DNA of 18,859 nucleotides from Beijerinckiaceae bacterium (GTDB taxonomy: Bacteria; Pseudomonadota; Alphaproteobacteria; Rhizobiales; Beijerinckiaceae). The stretch spans positions 1 to 18,859 of the forward strand of contig CANGRU010000005.1 of assembly GCA_947456315.1 (NCBI GenBank), written 5' to 3'. The translations under genes and the position numbers were made by a program. This document shows, in pieces, positions 1 to 6,869 of the stretch (its first letter is position 1; the number at the start of each line of letters is the position of its first letter). A model generated the notes under the pieces. It was not told the DNA's origin. It made no database searches and saw nothing but the letters and a program-made list of their open reading frames with translations.

Positions 1-474
1 ATTGGCAATACGGATGCAGAAGGCCGCCTCATTCTGGCTGATGCCTTGGCGCTTGCTGCCGAAGACAAGCCTGATCTGCTGATTGATTTTGCGACGCTCA
101 CGGGTGCCGCGCGCGTGGCCTTGGGGCCCGATCTACCCCCCTTCTATACGGGCGATGATGCGCTGGCTGCCGAGATTACAGAGACCGGTTTTGCCCAGCA
201 TGATCCGGTTTGGCGTTTGCCGCTCTGGGAGGCTTATGATTCCCTGCTCGACAGCAAAGTGGCCGATCTCAACAATGTCTCCAATGGTCCCTTTGCGGGC
301 TCTGTCACGGCAGCGCTGTTCTTGCGCCGTTTTGTGGAGGGAGCACGTGCCTGGGTGCATTTCGACATGTATGGATGGAACCCTTCCACCAAGCCCGGGC
401 GCCCTGAAGGTGGAGAGGCGCAAGCCGCACGCCTGCTTTATACAATGCTGGAAAAGCGCTATCCCGCTCAATAA
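1..474 (+). CDS. pepA: Leucyl aminopeptidase (peptidase family M17), C-terminal part; 5' end outside window
   Basis: The reading frame is open from base 1 and ends at TAA 472-474, giving 157 residues of the catalytic C-terminal domain. It begins inside the M17 signature: residues 3-9 read NTDAEGR, which in E. coli PepA carries the metal ligands Asp332 and Glu334 and the catalytic Arg336. The following DFATLTGAARVALG and the later NNVSNGPFAGSVTAALFL and WVHFDMYGWN segments are typical of the family. M17 enzymes are cytosolic hexameric dimetal exopeptidases that release N-terminal residues from peptides. About 148 residues follow the catalytic Arg, close to the E. coli protein, so the 3' end looks intact. 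The next gene starts 38 bases downstream on the same strand, so co-transcription is plausible. The family assignment is secure; the symbol is by homology only. Confidence 0.95.
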   Translation: MGNTDAEGRLILADALALAAEDKPDLLIDFATLTGAARVALGPDLPPFYTGDDALAAEITETGFAQHDPVWRLPLWEAYDSLLDSKVADLNNVSNGPFAGSVTAALFLRRFVEGARAWVHFDMYGWNPSTKPGRPEGGEAQAARLLYTMLEKRYPAQ

Positions 475-512
475 GGCATATGGATTGTGAATAAAATTCG
501 TGCGGAGTTGTC

Positions 513-890
513 ATGGCCATCGAGATGAAGCCGGAGCAGGGCCTCGACCTTCTGCATGATGTGACGCTGGCCATGGTGCGCGAAACCAAGCCGGACGGCA
601 TGGCTGATTTCACGCATCGGCAATTGGCGATTTTGCTTACGGTTTATCTGGAGAGGCCACCTCATACGGTGCGTGGCCTTGCCTTGAAACTGGGTGTCAC
701 CAAGCCTGTCATCACCCGAGCGCTCGATGCCATGGGCAAGCAAGAGATTATCGCCCGCCGCCGGGACGAGGCAGACAAGCGCAATGTCATCATACAGCGC
801 ACGGTCAAGGGCGCGCTCTATGTTGAAAAGCTTGGCGACATGGTGGCGCGCAAAGCACATGAGCTCAAAACGGGAGACGGAGTGGAATGA
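513..890 (+). CDS. MarR-family winged helix-turn-helix transcriptional regulator
   Basis: A 125-residue protein with a MarR-like DNA-binding core. A helix near residues 33-43 (THRQLAILLTV) is followed by a helix-turn-helix at about 52-72 containing VRGLALKLGVTKPVITRALD. The wing at about 82-92 reads RRDEADKRNVII, resembling the DxR(D/N) wing of MarR proteins. At 125 residues it is slightly short for the family, with reduced dimerisation helices. The ATG at 513 is preceded by GGAG (504-507) with a 5-base spacer, which supports this start. The stop TGA overlaps the ATG of the next gene (ATGA), implying translational coupling to the NlpC/P60 peptidase. MarR proteins are usually repressors relieved by small ligands. 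The target here cannot be read from sequence; the adjacent peptidase genes are the obvious candidates. No operator palindrome was recognised in the short upstream gap. Confidence 0.85.
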   Translation: MAIEMKPEQGLDLLHDVTLAMVRETKPDGMADFTHRQLAILLTVYLERPPHTVRGLALKLGVTKPVITRALDAMGKQEIIARRRDEADKRNVIIQRTVKGALYVEKLGDMVARKAHELKTGDGVE

Positions 891-1732
891 GTGACTACGA
901 CCGCCGCCGCACGCCCGCACGTGGTGATATAGCAGCGCTTCACTTGCAGGGCTTTGTGCCTGCCCGACGCTATGTCGAAGGCCAGACAATGCGTGTCATC
1001 GATGAAGTCGTTGCACTACGCCCACAACCGCGCTCCGACCAAAGCCTCGATACGCAGGCTCTGCATGGTGAAGAGGTCATCGTCTATGACATAGATGAGG
1101 GATGGGCTTGGGGCCAACTCGTCAGTGATGGCTATGTCGGATATCTGCCTGCTGATTCTCTGGATGATGCTGTTCTGACACCAACCCACAGCATCGATGT
1201 GTTGCGCACATTCCTGTATGCCGCGCCCGACATCAAAAGCCCTGCCATCGGTGCTTTGCCCATGGGGGCCAAAGTGCAGGTGCGCGGCTTGCGGGGTGAT
1301 TTTGCGCACCTGACCAGCGGGCTGTTTGTCTGGGCCTCACATTTGCTGCCGGTGGCGCAAGTGCGCGCGGATTATGTCGCCACAGCCGAGAGTTTTATCG
1401 GCATGCCTTATCTGTGGGGCGGCAAGACATGTTTGGGGCTGGATTGCTCGGGGCTTGTCCAGATTGCCTTGCAGGCATCAGGCATTGCGGCGCCGCGTGA
1501 CACAGACATGATGCTCGCCGAGCTTGGTGAATGCGTGCCGGAAGGCGCGCCTTTGCGCCGTGGCGATCTTGTCTTCTGGAAAGGCCATGTCGGCGTGTTG
1601 AGAGACGGCCATCGTCTGCTGCATGCCAATGGCTATCACATGCAGGTTGTCTCTGAATCGTTTCTGGAGGCGCGTGCCAGAATTGCCCAAAAATCTTATG
1701 GCGAAGTCGTAGCCATCAAGCGTCTGGCTTAG
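887..1732 (+). CDS. Cytosolic SH3b-SH3b-NlpC/P60 cysteine peptidase (YkfC-like gamma-D-glutamyl-diamino acid endopeptidase layout)
   Basis: A 281-residue protein with no signal peptide, so probably cytosolic. Two bacterial SH3 repeats lie at about 40-92 and 103-157, followed by an NlpC/P60 domain from about 162. The apparent catalytic Cys187 is in LDCSGLVQ and His234 in GHVGVL; His246 in LHANGY is the likely third residue. The 12-residue spacing between the two histidines matches YkfC-type enzymes. Characterised members with this layout cleave the gamma-D-Glu to diaminopimelate bond of murein peptides that carry a free N-terminal L-Ala, as part of peptidoglycan recycling. That substrate is inferred here. 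The gene overlaps the MarR stop by 4 bases, and its last 17 bases overlap the end of convergent deoA. The N-terminal 25 or so residues are charged and basic, unlike an export signal. Confidence 0.88.
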   Translation: MSDYDRRRTPARGDIAALHLQGFVPARRYVEGQTMRVIDEVVALRPQPRSDQSLDTQALHGEEVIVYDIDEGWAWGQLVSDGYVGYLPADSLDDAVLTPTHSIDVLRTFLYAAPDIKSPAIGALPMGAKVQVRGLRGDFAHLTSGLFVWASHLLPVAQVRADYVATAESFIGMPYLWGGKTCLGLDCSGLVQIALQASGIAAPRDTDMMLAELGECVPEGAPLRRGDLVFWKGHVGVLRDGHRLLHANGYHMQVVSESFLEARARIAQKSYGEVVAIKRLA

Positions 1733-3050
1733 GCAGAACAAACGCGCGCACAACAGGCGCGGGTGCCGGCGCCTGATCTGTGATCGTGAACAACTCTGCC
1801 ACTGCGCCGGCTGCCCAGCCCGCAACATCCGGCGTTGCTGCATGCACATAGGCAAGCGGCTCGCCACGCGTCACCTGTTGGCCGATGGCCGCAAGCGATG
1901 TCAGCCCGACCGAAGGATCAATCGCCTCATCTGCGCGGCGGCGCCCCCCACCCAGCTCGACAATGATCATTCCCAGCTCACGGGTTGCGATGCGTGTCAC
2001 ATAGCCGCTTTCACGGGCAGGCACCGGCACACTCACCGTTGCGCGTGGCAGATAAGCGGCAGGCCGCTCCAGAATATCAGCCGGCCCGCCCAATATGGAC
2101 ACCATGCGCGCAAAGCGCTCGGCGGCGCGTCCGCTTGATAGGGCTTCTTCAATGCGTGCGCTGCCTTCCGGTCGCGTTTTGACCAGGCCGCCAACGAGCA
2201 ACATTTCAGCGCCCAGTGCCAAAACAATTTCTTGCACGCGCGGTTCACGCCGCACGCCGGTCAAATGGGCAATGGCGTGGGTCACTTCCACAGCATTGCC
2301 AGCCGAGCTGGCGAGCGGTTGATCCATATCTGTGATCAAAGCATGAGTGATCAGTCCGGCCTCTTGGGCCACATCGACAAGCGATTGCGCCAGATCTCTG
2401 CCTTGATCAAGCGATGCCATGAAAGCTCCCGAGCCCGTCTTCACATCCATGACCAGACCATCAAGACCTGCAGCCATTTTCTTGGAGAGAATGGAGGCTG
2501 TGATGAGCGGAATGGATTCCACCGTCGCGGTGACATCGCGGATGGCATAGAAGCGCCGATCGGCAGGTGCGAGATCAATGGTCTGGCCGATAATGGCGCA
2601 GCCCGCATCGCGCACAGCGCGCGCCAAATGCGCCATATCAGGGCGTGTCTGATAGCCTTGAATGGAATCAAGCTTGTCGAGCGTGCCCCCTGTATGACCA
2701 AGGCCGCGTCCGGAAATCATGGGCACAAAGCCGCCGCAAGCCGCAATGGCAGGTGCCAGTATCAAGCTGATATTGTCGCCCACGCCACCCGTTGAATGTT
2801 TGTCGAGCACGGGCCCGCCCAGAAACTCGCTGCTCCATTGCAATATGCGGCCTGAATCGCGCATAGCCCCTGTCAGCCAGGCACATTCTTGATGTGTCAT
2901 GCCTTGAAAATAAACGGCCATAGCAAAAGCGGCCACTTGCCCTTCGCTTAACAAGCCGGAGGTGAGGGCTTCCATGAAATAATGGAGTTCGTCAGACCCA
3001 AGTTCATGCCCGTCACGTTTGCGACGAATAATTTCCTGAGGCAGAAACAT
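1716..3050 (-). CDS. deoA: Thymidine phosphorylase
   Basis: Cytosolic enzyme converting thymidine or deoxyuridine plus phosphate to free base and 2-deoxyribose-1-phosphate. The 444 residues are close to E. coli DeoA (about 440). The N-terminal helical domain is followed by the glycine-rich phosphate-binding stretch KHSTGGVGD at 84-92 and the family signature SGRGLGHTGGTLDKLDSI at about 113-130. MDVKTGSGAFM and the C-terminal alpha/beta domain are also present. The ATG at 3048-3050 has GAAAGG upstream at a 9-base spacing. It lies 13 bases downstream of the deoC stop and is the last gene of cdd-deoC-deoA. The final 17 bases overlap the end of the convergent NlpC/P60 gene, and no terminator is visible between them. 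A broader pyrimidine-nucleoside phosphorylase (Pdp) specificity cannot be excluded, but length and context favour DeoA. Confidence 0.95.
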   Translation of the reverse strand: MFLPQEIIRRKRDGHELGSDELHYFMEALTSGLLSEGQVAAFAMAVYFQGMTHQECAWLTGAMRDSGRILQWSSEFLGGPVLDKHSTGGVGDNISLILAPAIAACGGFVPMISGRGLGHTGGTLDKLDSIQGYQTRPDMAHLARAVRDAGCAIIGQTIDLAPADRRFYAIRDVTATVESIPLITASILSKKMAAGLDGLVMDVKTGSGAFMASLDQGRDLAQSLVDVAQEAGLITHALITDMDQPLASSAGNAVEVTHAIAHLTGVRREPRVQEIVLALGAEMLLVGGLVKTRPEGSARIEEALSSGRAAERFARMVSILGGPADILERPAAYLPRATVSVPVPARESGYVTRIATRELGMIIVELGGGRRRADEAIDPSVGLTSLAAIGQQVTRGEPLAYVHAATPDVAGWAAGAVAELFTITDQAPAPAPVVRAFVLPKPDA

Positions 3051-3063
3051 GCAAAAAAGCCTT

Positions 3064-3792
3064 TCAAATCATTTCAAGCAATGTGTCCAGTAGTCCGCTG
3101 GCCCCAAAGCGAAAATGCTCCGGCTTGGCCCAGCCTGTTCCCATGATGTGTTCAGCAAGATCAAAATAAACGCGTGCTTGTTGCAAAGTTTTTAAACCGC
3201 CAGAGGCTTTGAACCCAACCTGTTTGCCGCTGGCGTGGATTTCTTCCAACAGGATACGCGCAGCTTCGGGTGTGGCGGAGACCGGCGTTTTGCCGGTGGA
3301 GGTTTTGAGAAAATCAGCGCCTTCGGCCAGAGCCAATCGCGCAGCTTGGCGGATTGCCGCCTCTGTCTTCAATTCACCCGTTTCCAGAATGACTTTGAGC
3401 TGTGCGCCGCCCGTGACCTCTGCACGCAGGCTGCGCACCATATGCGCGGCATCATTGGCGCGGCCTTCAAGAAGGGCTCGCCATGGCAGCACAAGGTCAA
3501 TTTCATCGGCGCCATCGGCAAGAGCCTGGCGTGTTTCAAGCCGCGTCGCGTCGATATTGTTTCCGCCATCTGGAAAATTGACGACCGTTGCCAGTTTGAT
3601 CGATGAGCCCGCAAGCCCCACTTTGGCTTGCGGGATAAAGCGCGGCCAGAGACAAAGTGCAGCCACCGGAACAGGCAGGCTGAGGGCACGCGTCATCAAG
3701 GCGTCGACTTTTGCTGATGTGCAATCATTCGAAAGATCGGTGAGATCCATCAGCGTGATGGCCAGTCTGGCAAAATCACGATCCTTCATCAT
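3064..3792 (-). CDS. deoC: Deoxyribose-phosphate aldolase
   Basis: Class I aldolase splitting 2-deoxyribose-5-phosphate into acetaldehyde and glyceraldehyde-3-phosphate, the last step of deoxynucleoside breakdown. It has 242 residues, a little shorter than the E. coli enzyme (259). The Schiff-base lysine is Lys163 in ADFLKTSTGK. The supporting active-site lysine is Lys195 in VGFKASGG, and the acidic residue is Asp99 in GADEIDLVLP. GSSIKLATVVNFPDGGN is also typical. The start ATG overlaps the stop of cdd by 4 bases (3789-3792), so translation is probably coupled, and deoA follows after 13 bases. E. coli has GIKPAGG where this protein has GFKASGG; the KASGG form is common in other bacterial DeoC proteins, so nothing suggests loss of activity. 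Confidence 0.95.
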   Translation of the reverse strand: MMKDRDFARLAITLMDLTDLSNDCTSAKVDALMTRALSLPVPVAALCLWPRFIPQAKVGLAGSSIKLATVVNFPDGGNNIDATRLETRQALADGADEIDLVLPWRALLEGRANDAAHMVRSLRAEVTGGAQLKVILETGELKTEAAIRQAARLALAEGADFLKTSTGKTPVSATPEAARILLEEIHASGKQVGFKASGGLKTLQQARVYFDLAEHIMGTGWAKPEHFRFGASGLLDTLLEMI

Positions 3793-4199
3793 GCCATTGT
3801 GTCCTTGCGCAAGCTGAAGGCCTGCGGCAACAGCTCGTCCATCGTGAAGATTTGGCGCAGTCCCGCATGATTACCCGCAATGATGCGCGTCCCGCTATGG
3901 GCAAATTCGCTGATGCGCTGGCGGCAGGCGCCGCAAGGGGCCACCGGTGTCGGTGCGTCACCCACAATGGCGATGGCTGCAATCTGGCGCGCACCGCCCG
4001 CGATCATGGCGGCAATGGCACCTTGTTCGGCGCAGGTGCCGGAGGGAAAGGCAGCATTTTCAACATTGCAGCCCGCAAAGATGCGCCCGTCCTCGCATAT
4101 CAATGCGGCGCCGACTTTGAAGCGGGAATAGGGCGCATAGGCATGGGCCCGCACTTTGGTGGCGGCGTCAAAAAGGGCCCCGATCACACTGTCATCCAT
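3789..4199 (-). CDS. cdd: Cytidine deaminase, short homotetrameric type
   Basis: Hydrolytic zinc enzyme deaminating cytidine and deoxycytidine to uridine and deoxyuridine, feeding DeoA. From the chosen start it has 136 residues, the size of the tetrameric B. subtilis-type Cdd. Catalytic motif TCAEQGAI gives zinc ligand Cys56 and proton shuttle Glu58; PCGACRQ gives Cys89 and Cys92. The zinc site is thus Cys3, as in the short class. CNVENAAFPSG is the substrate-binding loop. I chose ATG 4199 because GAGG at 4206-4209 lies 6 bases before it and the protein then begins MDDSVIGAL, as in homologues. An in-frame GTG at 4283 would add 28 residues with no family resemblance. It is the first gene of cdd-deoC-deoA, with an ATGA overlap to deoC. 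The upstream region is shared with the divergent DUF1194 gene. Confidence 0.95.
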   Translation of the reverse strand: MDDSVIGALFDAATKVRAHAYAPYSRFKVGAALICEDGRIFAGCNVENAAFPSGTCAEQGAIAAMIAGGARQIAAIAIVGDAPTPVAPCGACRQRISEFAHSGTRIIAGNHAGLRQIFTMDELLPQAFSLRKDTMA

Positions 4200-4205
4200 T
4201 ATCCG

Positions 4206-4209
4206 CCTC
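4206..4209 (-). promoter_or_regulatory. Shine-Dalgarno site deciding the cdd start
   Basis: The minus strand reads GAGG here, 6 bases before the ATG at 4199. The longer in-frame GTG candidate at 4283 adds 28 residues that do not resemble cytidine deaminases. This favours the 136-residue protein. Confidence 0.7.
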
Positions 4210-4300
4210 GCATGGCCTCGTTGCGCACAGAATGACATGAGGAACCGCTTTGCGCCAATTGCCTTCTGCTGAGAGCGTGGCACAGTGGTGGTCTCCGTGC

Positions 4301-4307
4301 AGGGGAG
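4301..4307 (+). promoter_or_regulatory. Shine-Dalgarno site deciding the DUF1194 gene start
   Basis: AGGGGAG lies 7 bases before ATG 4315. It supports that start over the in-frame GTG at 4285, which would put ten extra residues in front of an otherwise normal signal peptide. Confidence 0.7.
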
Positions 4308-4314
4308 CAGGCTT

Positions 4315-5145
4315 ATGGCATATTCGCTGATCAGGTTGCTTGTCGGATTCCTTGGTCAGGCTCTGGCCCTGTTTGTGCTCCTTGGCGCTTACCCTGCGCA
4401 GGCGCGTGACGGCACAACCGAAGTCGATGTCGAGCTCGTCTTTGCGGTCGATATTTCCTATTCGATGGATACGACCGAGCAGCGCTTGCAGCGGCAAGGC
4501 TATGTCGAGGCTTTGCGCTCCGAAGCATTTCTGAATGCGCTGAAATCCGGATCGACAGGGCGCATTGCCGTGACTTATCTGCAATGGGCGTCGGAATATG
4601 ATCAGGATGTGGTGGTGCCTTGGACCGTGATTGACGGGCCAGCCAGCGCCAGTGCCTTTGCCGAGCAATTGGCGAATGCGCCGTACCGGCGCGCCCAGCG
4701 TACCAGCATTTCAGGTGCCATTGATGCCAGCGTCAAATTGTTTGCAGGCAATGGCTTTGCCTCGGCCCGCCAGATCATCGATGTCTCGGGCGATGGGCCC
4801 AACAATAGCGGGCGTCCGGTGACTCAGGCGCGCGATGAGGCGCTGGCGCTGGGCATGACCATCAACGGCCTGCCGCTGGTGGGTATTCGCTCCTTTATGA
4901 GCCCGGCGGATATTGCCGAGCTCGATATTTATTATGAGGATTGTGTGATCGGTGGCTTTGACGCCTTTATGGTGCCTGTCCGCGACGCGCAGTCCTTTGT
5001 CGAGGCCACGCGCACCAAATTGGTGCGTGAAATCGCGTCTCTGCCGTCTCTCTCACGCCCTCTTGTGCAGCGAGCCGCTTTACGGGAGCCCCGCATATCC
5101 TGCATGATCGGGGAAAGTTTGTGGCGCAACAGGTGGGGCAATTGA
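4315..5145 (+). CDS. Exported DUF1194 protein with von Willebrand factor A-like domain
   Basis: From ATG 4315 the protein has 276 residues. An N-terminal signal peptide ends in YPAQA, with likely cleavage near residue 30 before RDG, so it is probably periplasmic or secreted. The mature part is a von Willebrand factor A-like fold. The metal-ion adhesion site DxSxS is visible as D46-I-S48-Y-S50, a conserved Thr/Ser lies in QRTSISGAID, and IIDVSGDGPNNSG holds a further acidic metal-site region. This matches DUF1194, a family found mainly in alphaproteobacteria with no assigned function. Such domains usually bind proteins through a divalent metal. A late Cys (YYEDCVIGG) and another near the C-terminus (ISCMIG) could pair after export. 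The gene overlaps the start of ggt and is likely translated with it. The family call is confident; the role is unknown. Confidence 0.85.
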   Translation: MAYSLIRLLVGFLGQALALFVLLGAYPAQARDGTTEVDVELVFAVDISYSMDTTEQRLQRQGYVEALRSEAFLNALKSGSTGRIAVTYLQWASEYDQDVVVPWTVIDGPASASAFAEQLANAPYRRAQRTSISGAIDASVKLFAGNGFASARQIIDVSGDGPNNSGRPVTQARDEALALGMTINGLPLVGIRSFMSPADIAELDIYYEDCVIGGFDAFMVPVRDAQSFVEATRTKLVREIASLPSLSRPLVQRAALREPRISCMIGESLWRNRWGN

Positions 5146-6869
5146 AAGCTTTTATTCTCGGTCTTTGTGGGGCCCTTGTGCTGGCGCCTGTGGCGCAGGC
5201 GCAAACTGCTGCTGAACCTGTTGTTGCCGGCTATGCCCGCACGCTGCCTGTCGTTGCCAAAAACGGCATGGTGGTGGCGCAAGAGGCCGAAGCTGCGCGC
5301 ATCGGTGTGGATGTTCTCAAACGCGGCGGCAATGCAGTCGATGCGGCCGTGGCAACGGCTTTTGCTATGGCTGTCACTCTGCCCCGTGCCGGCAATCTGG
5401 GTGGCGGCGGCTTTATGCTCGTGCATCTGGCAAGCCAGAAGAAGACCATTGCGATTGATTATCGCGAAGTCGCCCCCGCTGCGATGACCAAAGAAATCTT
5501 CCTTGATGCTGCGGGCAAGTTTGTGCCTGAAAAAGCGCAGGCAAGCGGCTTGGGTGTGGGTGTGCCCGGCACAGTGGCCGGGCTTTATCTGGCCCATCAG
5601 AAATACGGCTCGGGAAAAATCGAATTCGGAGAATTGGTGCGCCCCGCCATGTTGCTGGCGCGCGATGGCATTGTGGCGCGCGGTGATCTCCTGACCTCTT
5701 TGCAAGAGGTCAAAGCCCGCCTTGATAAATGGCCTGCAACGCGTGCTGTCTTCCAGAACAAAGACGGTTCTGCTCTGCGCGAGGGCGATATTCTCGTCCA
5801 GGCCGATTTGGCGACCACATTGTGGCGTATTTTCCAGCGCGGGCCGCAAGGTTTCTATGAAGGCGAAACCGCCGAGCGCATCGTCAATGCCGTGCGCAAT
5901 GCGGGCGGCATTATGGGCACAGATGATCTGCGTGATTATAAAGCCGTCGAGCGTGAAGTGGTGCGTGGCACCTATCGCGGCCGCGAGATTGTCTCCATGC
6001 CGCCACCCTCCTCGGGTGGCGTGCATATTGTGCAATTGCTGAATATTCTCGAAGGCTATGATCTCAAAAAGTCGGGCGCCAATTCAGCCCAGACCATTCA
6101 TTTGATGACCGAAGCCATGAAACTGGCTTATGCAGATCGTGAAAAATATCTGGGCGATCCCGACTTCGTCAAAAATCCGGTGACGGGTCTCACATCGAAA
6201 AAATATGCGGATGATCTGCGCAAGCGTATCGATCCGGAGCGTGCCACGCCCTCAAAAGACATTCGCGCTGGTGATCCGCTACCTTACGAAAGCGACCAGA
6301 CCACGCATTTTTCGGTCATCGACAAGGATGGCAATGCGGTTGCCAATACGTACACGCTCAATTTTTCCTACGGGCTTGGTCTGATCGCAGCGGGCACGGG
6401 CATCATGCTCAACAATGAGCTGGATGATTTTGCTGCGACCGTTGGCGCGCCCAATGCCTTCGGTCTGATGGGAGGCGACGCCAATGCGCCCGGTGCCCGC
6501 AAACGCCCTTTGTCCTCCATGAGCCCGACCATGGTGTTCAAGGACGGCCAGCTTGATCTCATCACCGGCTCGCCGGGTGGATCGCGCATCATCACCACCG
6601 TCTTGCAAGTGATTTCCAACATCATTGATCACGGGATGAATGTTGCGGAAGCAAGCGAAGCGGTGCGTGTGCATCACCAGCTTTATCCTGATGAATTGCG
6701 CGTCGAGCGTGGCCTGTCGCCTGATACGATCAGCTTGCTCGAGAAAAAGGGCCATACAGTGCGCGAGCAGAAGGCCATGGGCTCCACGCAGACCATCCAG
6801 CGTGTGAATGACGAGATTCAAGGCGCTGCTGATACACGCCAGACCGGCACGGCAGCGATCGGCTATTGA
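5121..6869 (+). CDS. ggt: Gamma-glutamyltransferase (autoprocessed Ntn hydrolase), periplasmic
   Basis: Ntn-hydrolase that cleaves gamma-glutamyl bonds of glutathione and gamma-glutamyl peptides, by hydrolysis or transpeptidation. It is exported and self-cleaves into large and small subunits. The nucleophile is Thr394 (codon 6300-6302) in the motif DQTTHFSVIDKDGNAV, where cleavage should occur. Other hallmarks are GGNAVDAAVATAFA, GNLGGGGFM, PLSSMSPTMV and GSPGGSRIITTVLQ. The 582 residues match E. coli Ggt (580). The start is ambiguous. GTG 5121 has GGGGAAAG upstream and overlaps DUF1194 by 25 bases. TTG 5142 has AGGTGGGG upstream, overlaps the DUF1194 stop as TTGA, and gives a cleaner signal peptide beginning MKAFILGLCGALVLAP with cleavage near AQA. 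Its last 7 bases overlap the end of convergent deoB. Confidence 0.95.
   Translation: MAQQVGQLKAFILGLCGALVLAPVAQAQTAAEPVVAGYARTLPVVAKNGMVVAQEAEAARIGVDVLKRGGNAVDAAVATAFAMAVTLPRAGNLGGGGFMLVHLASQKKTIAIDYREVAPAAMTKEIFLDAAGKFVPEKAQASGLGVGVPGTVAGLYLAHQKYGSGKIEFGELVRPAMLLARDGIVARGDLLTSLQEVKARLDKWPATRAVFQNKDGSALREGDILVQADLATTLWRIFQRGPQGFYEGETAERIVNAVRNAGGIMGTDDLRDYKAVEREVVRGTYRGREIVSMPPPSSGGVHIVQLLNILEGYDLKKSGANSAQTIHLMTEAMKLAYADREKYLGDPDFVKNPVTGLTSKKYADDLRKRIDPERATPSKDIRAGDPLPYESDQTTHFSVIDKDGNAVANTYTLNFSYGLGLIAAGTGIMLNNELDDFAATVGAPNAFGLMGGDANAPGARKRPLSSMSPTMVFKDGQLDLITGSPGGSRIITTVLQVISNIIDHGMNVAEASEAVRVHHQLYPDELRVERGLSPDTISLLEKKGHTVREQKAMGSTQTIQRVNDEIQGAADTRQTGTAAIGY

Larger units (their letters stand above)
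4200..4314. promoter_or_regulatory. Divergent intergenic region between cdd-deoC-deoA and DUF1194-ggt
   Basis: This 115-base gap separates the two divergent starts (ATG 4199 minus, ATG 4315 plus), so it should hold both promoters. I see no convincing -35/-10 pair, no clear CytR- or DeoR-type operator palindrome and no riboswitch. The assignment rests on gene orientation only. Confidence 0.45.

Noticed and set aside
3792..4314. A DeoR/CytR-type operator controlling cdd-deoC-deoA
   Set aside because: No convincing palindrome or promoter pair could be picked out by eye in the 115-base divergent gap, and no deo regulator gene is present in the window.
4932..6035. Long 367-codon open frame on the minus strand opposite ggt
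   Set aside because: It lies wholly antisense to a clear Ggt coding region, its translation is rich in His, Arg and Cys with no domain, and it is explained by codon bias on the other strand.
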